The notes beneath the pieces were generated by a model. It worked only from the letters and a program-made list of their open reading frames with translations. It did not search any database and was not told the origin of the DNA. 31,252 nt of DNA from an uncultured Marvinbryantia sp. (GTDB lineage: Bacteria > Bacillota > Clostridia > Lachnospirales > Lachnospiraceae). The position numbers and the translations under genes are program-made. Of this stretch, positions 5,107 through 15,051 are shown piece by piece. The stretch spans positions 1 to 31,252 of the forward strand of contig CAKRON010000020.1 of assembly GCA_934373455.1 (NCBI GenBank). Reading direction: 5' to 3'. The stretch's first letter is position 1. Every line of letters starts with the position of its first letter.

Positions 5107-8053
5107 TGAGTTCCTCCTCTTCCTGTTTCTTCTTTTTCTGTCCATACTCTTCCAACAACGCACTAAACAGATACAGCCCTATACAAATCACGCTGATCAT
5201 ACTTCCCCGCCATAATCCGGCTGGTGTAAAATTCATCTCTATGACATGATCTCCTTCTGTCAGATCTACTCCTGTCAGTGCATCTCCCACACGATACGTC
5301 TCTGTCTCTTCTCCGTCTACTTTTACTGTCCATCCTTCATCATACGGAATGGTAAGTAAAAGTGTTCCCGGCTGTTTTACCTGAATCTGTCCACTCACAT
5401 GATTTCCATCTGCCTTTACATTTTCCATCTGGCTGGATGCAAGTTTCTGATATACATCTTTATATTCCTCATCGCTGCAGGTATATACACGCACGGGTAC
5501 CGGATTGCTCTGGTTTTCTTTATACGTAATGGTAATATTCGCTTTGCTGCTTTCTCCCTCTTCCGTTACTGTTCCCAGATTAAACAGATTCTTTGTATAA
5601 TTATTGATTGTTTTCTCACCCTGTGGTGTTTTGATCACAACGCTTTTTACATTCTCTGTAAACTCAATATAGGTCTGTTCTCCCGGGTGGAGACGGATAA
5701 TATAGGTTGGTCCTTCTTCCAGGGAGTACGCTTCTCTTAATGTGTAATGAAATGGCAGTCCTGTTGCCAGCTGGGCAAACTGCTCCTGAACCAGCATCGC
5801 AGTCTCATTGCTGTAAATATCCCATCCTTTTATTGCAGAGGATACCATAAAGCCCAGAGAAAGAGCATCTTCATTCTTATATAGATACAATGGTTCTTCA
5901 TATCCTACCTGTGACATCTGGTACAGTGTATCTGATTCTTTTCTGGATACCAGATAACGGACTCCAAATACGTCATTAAACAGCTTGGTCATACCATTGT
6001 AACCATCTTTATTGGTTCTTGCTTCCATACCAATACTGCGGCACATATTTACCGTGGCTTCCGGCATTGTGGATGAAAACATTACCACACCATTTGCCCC
6101 CATAAACATGTTTTCATTTCTCATTCTCTGACTGTCAATCTCACTGCGGTAAAAATCTTCCGTCTGATCATATTCATGGATCAGCTTTTTGTATGCAATC
6201 TGTTCATCTACATAAGTACTGCGTCCTACTGTGCCGTTCATGCCGATTCCATATACTCCGGTCACAATCATCTCACCCGCCATGACACCGGCAAGCAATC
6301 TTCTGGTCAACAGTTCTCTTCTCTCGCTTTCATGATACCAGAAAAGCAAAATACCGTATAATACCAGAAGCAGCAGCGTAGTCAGATACACATACCATTC
6401 TCTTTCTCCGGTCTGCGTCACCATACAATATACCGTAAACAGCATTGGTAACATCCAGGCTACCATCAGCTTCCAGGCTTTCATCTTTCGGACATGCAAC
6501 AACACATCAAATCCCATTGTCAAGAGAAGGGCGATATACAAAAATGCAAATCTGTTCGGAAGTCCGTTCTGAATATGGAAACCATGCCAGATATAGTTCA
6601 GCATATTAAAGTTCATACTCAGAGCAAGCAGTCCGAGCAGCAGTATTTTTCCCACACGTTCGGACAATCTCAGTTCCTGATCCAGCAAATACAGAACTAC
6701 CAGAATCAGTACAATAACACCACAATAAATATTCACTCCCGACTGGTCATCATAAATATTAATCGGCTCTACCAGTGCAAAATGCCCTGTCATCTGTGTA
6801 ATTCCATCGGTATAAAACTTAATCTTACTTGGGAAACTGCTGTCCGCAGATTCTGTAATTGCCAGATTCAGATAAGCCGGCAGCAGCACCAATGCCGCCA
6901 TCCCTCCTGCAAGCAGTGAAAACCAGGTAAATTTAAGTCCTGATCCTAAAAACTTCTTAATCTCAAACTTTCTTGCTCCAATCCAGAGTACAAGAAAATA
7001 CAGACATGCAAACAGGCACAGCATATATCCGATATAGTAATTACAATACAGACCGTAAAAAAGAGCCAGAGCATACATACGCCCCTTTTCTCCTGCAACA
7101 ATCTTTTCGATTCCCATCATAACCAATGGCAGCACCATGATGCTGTCCAGCCACATGACGTTAAAGTAATAGCCAATCATAAATGAAGACAGCGCATACA
7201 TGCAGGCAAATGGTATCGGCAGATAGTTCTGATCATCGCCTCTGCATGACAGATACCAGGCAAATATTCCACCGGTTAATGCCAGCTTCAGTAAAATCAG
7301 ATATGCCATGAAATCCATCACATGTTCTGAAGATACTGCTGTAATCAGCAGATTCAGCGGACTTGCCAGATAATAGGCAAATACTGCCCACATATTATAT
7401 CCAAGACCTCCGCCAAAGGACCAGGTAAGTGGCTGGCTGCTCACCAGTTTATCATGAAAATCTGTAAAAAACGGCAGGTACTGATGAAGTGAATCTATAA
7501 TCAGCACGCCATGATCACCAAATGGATATACTCCGTTTATGATATACGCAGTCAATACCGTAACTGCCGGAATTGCAAAACCAAGTCCTGTACACCATTT
7601 TCTGGTCTTCCTTTTTTGCAGTTCTTCCAGAGTATATTCTTTCTTATCTTTCCGAAATACAAATAATTTACTGAATACAAAATTCAGCACAAGAACTACA
7701 ACCTGAATGACCAGTTTTGCAAACATATCCGGCATATCCCATACACAGCAGAACATTACCACGCCAAAAATTTCTAGGAACATAGTAAGAAGGCGCATGC
7801 CGATAAACTGCCCCATTTCTTTCAGCAGCGCCGGCAGACCTCTTGTTCTGCTTTCAAATACATACTGTTTATTTACCACATAGGCAAATAAAATAGACAA
7901 CGCAATTGCAAAAAAGTTTGCCTTAGTCACGTCAATGTGAATCAGGTTTCTAAATATCCAGTAGCTGACCAGATTCACCATCGTCGTACATCCACCAAAG
8001 AAAATATAGCGGATACCCTGATTGTTCATCAATTTTTTCATTAATTTCTCCAT
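5075..8053 (-). CDS. GtrA-like flippase domain fused to a YfhO-family membrane glycosyltransferase
   Basis: Large membrane protein of about 992 residues. The first 135 residues form a four-helix GtrA/GtcA domain (IRYIFFGGCTTMVNLVSYW, then FAYVVNKQYVFES), a family linked to flipping undecaprenyl-phosphate sugars. A basic linker (LEELQKRKTRKW) leads to a YfhO-like GT-C region with about a dozen helices and the early GDHGVLIIDSLHQYLPFF loop, typical for lipid-sugar-using transferases. A soluble outer domain (roughly 570-960) and one last helix (MISVICIGLYLFSALL) follow. In Bacillus, YfhO with CsbB and a GtrA-like protein adds sugars to lipoteichoic acid. Start: ATG at 8053, one base after the addA stop, with AGGAAG upstream; a GTG at 8062 is possible. 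The GT2 partner is not in the window. Confidence 0.9.
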   Translation of the reverse strand: MEKLMKKLMNNQGIRYIFFGGCTTMVNLVSYWIFRNLIHIDVTKANFFAIALSILFAYVVNKQYVFESRTRGLPALLKEMGQFIGMRLLTMFLEIFGVVMFCCVWDMPDMFAKLVIQVVVLVLNFVFSKLFVFRKDKKEYTLEELQKRKTRKWCTGLGFAIPAVTVLTAYIINGVYPFGDHGVLIIDSLHQYLPFFTDFHDKLVSSQPLTWSFGGGLGYNMWAVFAYYLASPLNLLITAVSSEHVMDFMAYLILLKLALTGGIFAWYLSCRGDDQNYLPIPFACMYALSSFMIGYYFNVMWLDSIMVLPLVMMGIEKIVAGEKGRMYALALFYGLYCNYYIGYMLCLFACLYFLVLWIGARKFEIKKFLGSGLKFTWFSLLAGGMAALVLLPAYLNLAITESADSSFPSKIKFYTDGITQMTGHFALVEPINIYDDQSGVNIYCGVIVLILVVLYLLDQELRLSERVGKILLLGLLALSMNFNMLNYIWHGFHIQNGLPNRFAFLYIALLLTMGFDVLLHVRKMKAWKLMVAWMLPMLFTVYCMVTQTGEREWYVYLTTLLLLVLYGILLFWYHESERRELLTRRLLAGVMAGEMIVTGVYGIGMNGTVGRSTYVDEQIAYKKLIHEYDQTEDFYRSEIDSQRMRNENMFMGANGVVMFSSTMPEATVNMCRSIGMEARTNKDGYNGMTKLFNDVFGVRYLVSRKESDTLYQMSQVGYEEPLYLYKNEDALSLGFMVSSAIKGWDIYSNETAMLVQEQFAQLATGLPFHYTLREAYSLEEGPTYIIRLHPGEQTYIEFTENVKSVVIKTPQGEKTINNYTKNLFNLGTVTEEGESSKANITITYKENQSNPVPVRVYTCSDEEYKDVYQKLASSQMENVKADGNHVSGQIQVKQPGTLLLTIPYDEGWTVKVDGEETETYRVGDALTGVDLTEGDHVIEMNFTPAGLWRGSMISVICIGLYLFSALLEEYGQKKKKQEEEELSESGILSETV

Positions 8054-8054
8054 T

Positions 8055-11000
8055 TTATTCACTTCCTGTTAACTCTCGCCCAAGACCAAACGAATAGATC
8101 AGCTGTTCTTTCACCGAATAGCCTGTCAGCTGTTCTAAGGCTTTTTTATAACAGCCTAATTGTACTCTATATTTTTCATAGAGGGAAGAGGCTTCTTGAA
8201 ATTTCACAAAATCCGTCTTATAATCCACCAGTACAATCTCATTTTCTTCTATAAAATATGCGTCAATAATTCCCTGTATCAGTATTTTTTCTTCCGGATT
8301 CCACAAAGGATCCACTTCCGAAGCGGCTGCTTCCATCACAAACTGCTGCTCTCGATACAACTGTCCCCTTTTTTGTGCAAGCGCCATTCTCCTGCCCAGT
8401 CTGGAATTTCGAAAACCATTCAGTTTTCTGATATCCACTGCCTCCAGTTCTTCTTTCTTTAAAATTCCTTTTTCTTCCAGCATTCTTATCTCAACAGACA
8501 TATCCTCTTCTTCAAAACTCATCTTTTCCATAATTTTATGGTAAATGGTTCCTCTCTCCACTCCGGTCACTTCTGTTTTTTCCTGTAAAAATTCAGGAAG
8601 AATCGGTACATATTCTGTTTCTTCCGGATAAAGCACCGCACTTTCCTCTAGTTCTTCTTTCTGGCTCATTCTCTTTAATTCAGATACGCTGATTTTGCTT
8701 GGAATCTTGCCTGATTCTTCATAAGGATATTGATAAGAAAGATTTCTTTCCAGTATTGCTTTCGCCTCTGCCTGAAATTCAGACTGTACAGAAATACCGG
8801 TCAGCTCCTGCTCTTTCACAATATATTCCGTCTGGCGCTGCGCCTCTGCCTCCACAATATCTGAATACTGAAGGATGTTTAAATATATGCTTCCACTGTT
8901 CTGGTCAGCCAGGACAACCGGCATCATCCAGTCCAGATACGTTTTGGCCTGCACCCGGTCAGTAAATGGCAATTTACCCGATTCATTTACGGTTCGTCCA
9001 CACCATTTTCCCCATCTTTTTTCTGTATCTGACGTTACCCCTGTCATAATCAGCTTTTCTTTTGCCCTGGTCAATGCCACATAAAGTACTCTCAGTTCTT
9101 CACCGAGATTTTCATTCCGTATCTGCATTTTAATATAGTTTTTGAACAATGTGCTTCCGCTGATTCGCAATACCGGATCCGTATTTTCACAGCCGATTCC
9201 CAGATCCATATGTGTAACGAACAATGACCTTGCATCCATCTGGTTCATGATTTTGCCCATACCTGCAGCAAATACAATCGGGAATTCCAGTCCCTTACTT
9301 TTATGGATACTCATAATCCGTACCATTTTTGTTTCTTCGCTGCCTGTGGATGCTTCTCCAAAATCTATTTCATATTTGTGCAGGTTATCCATATATCGTA
9401 TAAAATGATACAGTCCATGATAGCTTCCTTTTTCATAAGATGCTGCTTTTTCCAACAGCATTTCCAGATTCGCCCGTCTTTGCCTGCCACCCGGCATAGC
9501 CGTTACATAAGTAAGATATCCAGTTTCCTTCAAGATTTCCCATAAAAGATCCTGAATTGGTGTATATGCTGCTTTTTTGCGAAAATTACCGAGCATGGTA
9601 AAAAATGATTCCAACTCGCTGCTTTCCATACATACCTGATAAAACGGTTTTTCGACAGATTTGCTTTTCAGTTCTGCCAGCTGAACAGCGCTAACCTGTC
9701 CGATCGGCGAATATAATACAGCAGTCAGCGGGATATCCTGACATGGATTGTCTATGACTTTTAAAAGTGCCATAACTGTTTGCACTTCCGGTGCAGAAAA
9801 ATAACCACTTCTTGCCCCTGCATATACCGGTATTCCCATACTTTCCAGAATTTTCGAAAAGCTCTCTGCCCATCCGGTAATAGTACGGAGCAGAATAACC
9901 ATATCTCCGAATCTTGCCGGTCTGTAATCTTTTTCCTCCTTATCCCACACCTGCTGTGTCTTCACCAGCTCAAGAATCCTTTTTCCAATCATTCTGGCTT
10001 CCAGTTCTCTTGTGGTTTCTTCGGATTCGTCCTCTTCTGTTTCTTTCAGGTTCAAAATGAGCAGCTCTGTTCCATAGCTTTCTGAATCTGGTGCTTCTTC
10101 GAATGCCGCACCTGCATATAACTTCGCCGCATCATCATATGCCACTCTTCCAAGATCCGTATCCATAATTTTGTCAAACAACTGATTCACACTATTCAAC
10201 ACCTGATAACGGCTCCGGAAATTTTTATGAAGATCAATTCGAAGATCTGATCCCTCCACCAGTGAATATGTTTCATATTTTTCCATAAATAATTCCGGTC
10301 TCGCCAGACGAAAACGATAAATACTTTGTTTCACATCCCCGACCATAAACCGATTATGGATTCCATTTTCTTCCCCGGCTATGCTGGTAAGAATTATTTC
10401 CTGCACCAGATTGCTATCCTGATATTCATCTATCATAATATGCTGATAATACTCTGATAATTCTTTCGCTGTCTGTGTCCGAATGCAGACTCCATCTTTT
10501 CTTTCTGTCAAAATCTGAAGCGCAAGGTGTTCCAGATCATAAAAATCACAGAGATTCTTTTGCCTTTTTTCCTGTTCATATCGTCTGGAAAATTCTAAAG
10601 TCAGATCCAGTATCTGCTCCATCATCGGTCGGCAGTTTCTGATTTGCTTATATAAAAATTCCGGGGATCCGTAAAAAAAGTCATCACGAATTTTGGTGAT
10701 ATTCTTTTTATATTCTTCCCGCAGCCCCTTTACTGTATCTCTCAGATTCTGATCCACATCGGGATCTCTCCTGGAAGAAAGTGTCTTCCACTTTTCCATT
10801 TTAAGGATTTCCCTGCTCAGTTCCTGATAGGTATCGGCACTCAGGAGTTTTTCCATCTGTTCCAGATCACTGAGAACAGCCTCCGCATACATGCCTGGTC
10901 CATGCTCCATATTGCAGATTGCCAGTGCATTCTCTGCCTCTGTTATATTATCCTGAATCTGCACTTTCAGCACTTTTATCAGTTCCTGCACCCAGGGTCT

Positions 11001-11636
11001 CTGATATAAGCTTTCCATATCTTCTGCTTCATAATCCTGTCTGCAGCGATTCAGCCACTCCTGCGGCCATGGAAAACTCATAGAAAAATGATACAGCTGT
11101 AATACAATATCTTCTACTATTTTATCGTCTCGACCTGTAGCAATGCATTCGATCATATAGAGAAATTCTTCTGACTTTTCTGCATATTTTTCTTCCAGCA
11201 GCTGTTCCAGCACATCACTTTGTAAAAGCTTCTGTTCTCCATCATCTGCAATGCGAAAATCTGGATCTAAATCTATCGTGTGAAAATAATTCCGTATCAC
11301 ATACTGGCAAAAGCTGTGTATCGTAGATATTTGTGCATTCTGAAGAAGGACACTCTGTCTCTGCAAATGTGCCTCCATGGCCGGTTCCAATTCTTCTTCC
11401 AGTTTTTCTTCCAGACGTTCCCTTATACGATCCCGCATTTCTCCTGCTGCTGCATTGGTAAAGGTTACGATCAGCATACGGTCAATTTCTGCCGGATGCT
11501 GCGGATCCATCAAAAGAGACAGAATTCGTTCTACCAATACGGCTGTCTTACCGGATCCTGCTGCTGCGGATACTAATATATTACAATTTCTCGCATCTAT
11601 GACATGTTTCTGTTCACTGGTCCAGTTCGTTCCCAT
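8055..11636 (-). CDS. addA: ATP-dependent helicase/nuclease subunit A (AddA)
   Basis: Large subunit of AddAB, the Firmicutes counterpart of RecBCD. It unwinds and trims double-strand DNA ends until a Chi site, then loads RecA. 1193 residues, near the usual 1200-1250. UvrD-type helicase motifs are clear: Walker A AAAGSGKT at about 24-31, TFTNAAAGEMRDRI after it, Walker B IDEYQDSN near 402-409, and the VI-region VLYVALTRAKEKLIM. The C-terminal RecB-type nuclease carries DYKTDF with catalytic Asp1138 and Lys1140. ATG at 11636 lies 23 bases inside the end of addB, so the two subunits are translationally coupled. No frame breaks seen. Confidence 0.98.
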   Translation of the reverse strand: MGTNWTSEQKHVIDARNCNILVSAAAGSGKTAVLVERILSLLMDPQHPAEIDRMLIVTFTNAAAGEMRDRIRERLEEKLEEELEPAMEAHLQRQSVLLQNAQISTIHSFCQYVIRNYFHTIDLDPDFRIADDGEQKLLQSDVLEQLLEEKYAEKSEEFLYMIECIATGRDDKIVEDIVLQLYHFSMSFPWPQEWLNRCRQDYEAEDMESLYQRPWVQELIKVLKVQIQDNITEAENALAICNMEHGPGMYAEAVLSDLEQMEKLLSADTYQELSREILKMEKWKTLSSRRDPDVDQNLRDTVKGLREEYKKNITKIRDDFFYGSPEFLYKQIRNCRPMMEQILDLTLEFSRRYEQEKRQKNLCDFYDLEHLALQILTERKDGVCIRTQTAKELSEYYQHIMIDEYQDSNLVQEIILTSIAGEENGIHNRFMVGDVKQSIYRFRLARPELFMEKYETYSLVEGSDLRIDLHKNFRSRYQVLNSVNQLFDKIMDTDLGRVAYDDAAKLYAGAAFEEAPDSESYGTELLILNLKETEEDESEETTRELEARMIGKRILELVKTQQVWDKEEKDYRPARFGDMVILLRTITGWAESFSKILESMGIPVYAGARSGYFSAPEVQTVMALLKVIDNPCQDIPLTAVLYSPIGQVSAVQLAELKSKSVEKPFYQVCMESSELESFFTMLGNFRKKAAYTPIQDLLWEILKETGYLTYVTAMPGGRQRRANLEMLLEKAASYEKGSYHGLYHFIRYMDNLHKYEIDFGEASTGSEETKMVRIMSIHKSKGLEFPIVFAAGMGKIMNQMDARSLFVTHMDLGIGCENTDPVLRISGSTLFKNYIKMQIRNENLGEELRVLYVALTRAKEKLIMTGVTSDTEKRWGKWCGRTVNESGKLPFTDRVQAKTYLDWMMPVVLADQNSGSIYLNILQYSDIVEAEAQRQTEYIVKEQELTGISVQSEFQAEAKAILERNLSYQYPYEESGKIPSKISVSELKRMSQKEELEESAVLYPEETEYVPILPEFLQEKTEVTGVERGTIYHKIMEKMSFEEEDMSVEIRMLEEKGILKKEELEAVDIRKLNGFRNSRLGRRMALAQKRGQLYREQQFVMEAAASEVDPLWNPEEKILIQGIIDAYFIEENEIVLVDYKTDFVKFQEASSLYEKYRVQLGCYKKALEQLTGYSVKEQLIYSFGLGRELTGSE

Positions 11637-14600
11637 CTTCCTGTCTCTCCATCTGTTTCCAAATCATTTCTTCTGAATATTCTTTCAATCTCCTGTAATG
11701 TGTTCCCGGCAGTTTCTTATCCATTCTGCAAATAGAACGATAAATACAGTAATCACAACCGCTTTGCGTCTTTCTCTCAAATGGCACTGCGGCAATTTCT
11801 CCATCCAGCATCTGCCGTCCTAATTCTTTCATCTTCTTCTGTACATACTCTGACAGTACCTGAAATTGTTCTTTCTTTACAGCTTTGGAACGCTTTGACA
11901 AACTGCCATCTCTATTTACGGAAACCGGTATGATATCTGAACTTCCCTGAAAATCTCGATCCATACTGCGGTAAACTTCCTCATCACTGTTCACCAAACC
12001 CGTTAATTTCAATTCTTTCAACAGTTCTTCTTGAATCTCTTCTATACTCTCAGGATCTTTTCCGGTCAGCATAGGATCCTTCACATGATAATAAAAAATC
12101 CCGGCCGGAATAACTTCTTTTTCTTTATGAATCCGTTTTTCCATTTCCACTGCTGCATTTAAATACACTACCAGCTGCAACTGAAGACCATAATAAAAAG
12201 CTACCAGATCAAATGTCTTATTTCCTGATTTGTAGTCAATTACCTTTATATACACCTGATCTTCCTTTTCACAAATATCAATCCGGTCAATTTTTCCTCT
12301 CAGACGCATCTTTTCTTCCTCAGACAACGCCAGATTCACCGACTCCAGATTTTCCACCTGCGAAAAGGATACTTCATATCCTGCTGGCCGGAATGTACCT
12401 GCCAGTATTTGTTTCTGCAATGCCCAGGCTGTTCGATGCAGGATACGGCGAAGCCGTTCAATTACAAACTCATTTCTCGCACTGCTGTGCAAAATCTGAT
12501 GTCCGTATTCTTCTGTCACCTGATCGACACATTCGTCCATAATCCGATTTCTTGCTTCTTCTGTTAGACCTTCCCATCCGCCTTCTTCCAGTTCTACTTT
12601 TCTGGAAAATAATTCCACAATCTTGTGTGTCACCGAACCAATATCCACTGGATGAAATTCATATTCCTGTCTTTCTTTCAATCGGAGACCATATTGCAGA
12701 AAATGAGCAAACGCACAAGAAGCAAATTTTTCCAGACGGCTGACACTGTTCGTCATCATTTCACCATACAATTTTTTAGCTGCTTCTTTTCCGATTCCAC
12801 TGTCATCAAAACGTAAAAATGCCGCATGTACCAACTTTTCGGTCTGTACTTTCCACTCTTCTTTCTGGCGATACCACTGATACAATTCCATCCATTCACC
12901 TGACGGATACGTCTCTCTGACCTTTTGCAGCCCTTCTGCCAGAAGATCGATTCCTACCTCTGCCGTTACAGCCTGATCCAGAAGTTTTTCGCTTTCATCT
13001 TCGTTCTGTATTTCCATCTTCGGAAATAATCTCTGAATCGTTCGAATCACATAAGATGGACGCATTCCGGTTCCATCAGAAGTTCCTTTGCAATAGGATA
13101 AACATAGTTTTTCAGACGGTTTTGTCAGGTTCTGATACAGATAAAACTTCTGTATATAGCTTTCCTCTCTTGCTGTCGGTGCCAGCTCTACACTTCCTTT
13201 TTTCAGAGTTTCTCTTTCGATCTCCGAAAGCAGTCCCCCTGCAGCTCCGCTTTTGGGCACCCATCCATCATTTAATCCTAAAAAGAATAAAACACGAATA
13301 TCTTTCAATCGGGTTCTCTCAATATCTCCCACCTGTATTCTATCCATGGTCGGTGGGATAATTCCAACCTTCAGTTCTTCAAATCCCGTCTCCAGAAGTT
13401 CTGTATACTCTGCCAAAGACAATCGTTCATTTCCCAGCAGTTCCACCATTTTATCAAACAAGTCCATGACCATCTGATATACCTGTTCATATTCTTTCTG
13501 CATATCTGGCTGTCCGTTTTCACTGAAAAACGCTGCATAGGATTCCAACTGTCCCTGTACACCATAAACGCAGCTCAATTGATATAAGGCTGTCGTTTTT
13601 TCTAATACGGTTGTTTTTGAGGAACGCAGAATCTTTCTGGTTTCTTCCAGCGCATCCATGAGTGCAGCACGCATTGCTTCACACTTTTCACATTCTTCCT
13701 GAGAAAATCCTTCCGGTATCCAGTCAAAACTGCGCTTCCATCGCGCATGACTTTTGATTCCTGCTGCCAGTGCATAGTTTTCCAGTAAGTCCACTTCTTC
13801 CGCTGTCAATCCGCACAGTCCTGTTCGCAGGCATCGAAAAATTCCTGGCGACATGGCATCCTGGCGAAACAGTTCCAGAACAGCTCTTAGCAGTTCCACA
13901 TAAGGATTAGAAAATATCGCTCGTCTGCTGTCCATGAATACCGGAATCTGATACTCTTCAAAAATGCGCGGCAAGATATCTACGTAAGACGGCATATCTC
14001 CTAAAATGACTGCCATTTCATGATAACGATACCCTTCCTGAAGCAGTCCGCGGATCATTCTTCCTGCATAATGCACCTCTGCAGCAGGATCTGTCGCCGC
14101 ATGAATTGTAATATCTTCTGTCTTTTTTTCATATCTCTTACTTTTTCGTGTACGAAAAATCGTCTGCTCAAGGTACGCAAGTTCTCTGCTTTTTTCAAAT
14201 CTTGGAAGCTTTTTCTTTTCCAATATCCAAGGTTCACAAATCTCGCATCCTGCTTCCTCAGCTATATGTCCAAGGGAACGAATCGTCTTTTTACTGAGAT
14301 AAAATAATTCGTGTTCTCCATAAATACGATAAAATTCTTCCCGGCTGTCAATGGTTACGGTAACGTACACTTCTTTTGCCAGCAGCATCAGTTCTTTTAA
14401 GAGCTTTTGCTGAATCGGTGTAAATCCGGTGAAACCATCCAGGGCTATCACACTGTTCTTTAATATTTCGGATTTCCCAGCCACCTGGCACAAAGCTTCC
14501 AGCGTCTCTTCTGCCGTAATGTATTTTCCTTCCAGTTCTTCTTCAAATCCCTGGTATAAAATATCAATATCCTGTAATTTATAATAAAGCTGGGGCCGTT

Positions 14601-15042
14601 CTTTACTGGTCTCCAGCATCTGTTCCATCTTTTCTTTATTAATATCGTATTGGGTAAATTCAGATATCAGTGACTTGATCTGAGACAAATACCCTTTTTT
14701 ATTTAAATTTCCTTTCAACACGCGCAGTTCATCCTTATGCCTGCTTGCCGTTCTTCGAAGCATAAGTGTTTTTCCCGTATCTTCCAATACGGTTCTCTGT
14801 TCTGCTCCCACCTCTTCAAAAATACGGTGAGCCAGTCTCTGAAAACTTAAAATGTCTATATTTAAAATACCTTTTCTTGGGTGCAGACGCACGAATTCTT
14901 TCTGTGTCTGCATAGTAAATTGCTCCGGAACAATCACCAGGAACCTAGTTCCTGGTGACTGAACCGAAGCTGTTATGATGTGCTTATATAGTTCATAGGA
15001 TTTTCCGCTTCCGGAATTTCCAAGTATTAATTGAAGGGACAT
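11614..15042 (-). CDS. addB: ATP-dependent helicase/nuclease subunit B (AddB)
   Basis: Chi-recognising, nuclease-bearing partner of AddA; 1142 residues. N-terminal P-loop GNSGSGKS at residues 8-15; its helicase core is otherwise degenerate in this family. The C-terminal nuclease has DYKSGN (Asp936, Lys938). A 4Fe-4S staple is predicted from Cys in FASCAFAHFL and the C-x2-C-x5-C set at 1096, 1099 and 1105, the same spacing as in Bacillus AddB. ATG at 15042 has AGGAGG 5 bases before it and sits 9 bases after the valS stop with no terminator between. The lone N-terminal Cys and the trio are all present, so the cluster should form. Confidence 0.97.
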   Translation of the reverse strand: MSLQLILGNSGSGKSYELYKHIITASVQSPGTRFLVIVPEQFTMQTQKEFVRLHPRKGILNIDILSFQRLAHRIFEEVGAEQRTVLEDTGKTLMLRRTASRHKDELRVLKGNLNKKGYLSQIKSLISEFTQYDINKEKMEQMLETSKERPQLYYKLQDIDILYQGFEEELEGKYITAEETLEALCQVAGKSEILKNSVIALDGFTGFTPIQQKLLKELMLLAKEVYVTVTIDSREEFYRIYGEHELFYLSKKTIRSLGHIAEEAGCEICEPWILEKKKLPRFEKSRELAYLEQTIFRTRKSKRYEKKTEDITIHAATDPAAEVHYAGRMIRGLLQEGYRYHEMAVILGDMPSYVDILPRIFEEYQIPVFMDSRRAIFSNPYVELLRAVLELFRQDAMSPGIFRCLRTGLCGLTAEEVDLLENYALAAGIKSHARWKRSFDWIPEGFSQEECEKCEAMRAALMDALEETRKILRSSKTTVLEKTTALYQLSCVYGVQGQLESYAAFFSENGQPDMQKEYEQVYQMVMDLFDKMVELLGNERLSLAEYTELLETGFEELKVGIIPPTMDRIQVGDIERTRLKDIRVLFFLGLNDGWVPKSGAAGGLLSEIERETLKKGSVELAPTAREESYIQKFYLYQNLTKPSEKLCLSYCKGTSDGTGMRPSYVIRTIQRLFPKMEIQNEDESEKLLDQAVTAEVGIDLLAEGLQKVRETYPSGEWMELYQWYRQKEEWKVQTEKLVHAAFLRFDDSGIGKEAAKKLYGEMMTNSVSRLEKFASCAFAHFLQYGLRLKERQEYEFHPVDIGSVTHKIVELFSRKVELEEGGWEGLTEEARNRIMDECVDQVTEEYGHQILHSSARNEFVIERLRRILHRTAWALQKQILAGTFRPAGYEVSFSQVENLESVNLALSEEEKMRLRGKIDRIDICEKEDQVYIKVIDYKSGNKTFDLVAFYYGLQLQLVVYLNAAVEMEKRIHKEKEVIPAGIFYYHVKDPMLTGKDPESIEEIQEELLKELKLTGLVNSDEEVYRSMDRDFQGSSDIIPVSVNRDGSLSKRSKAVKKEQFQVLSEYVQKKMKELGRQMLDGEIAAVPFERKTQSGCDYCIYRSICRMDKKLPGTHYRRLKEYSEEMIWKQMERQEDGNELDQ

Positions 15043-15051
15043 CCATGCCTC

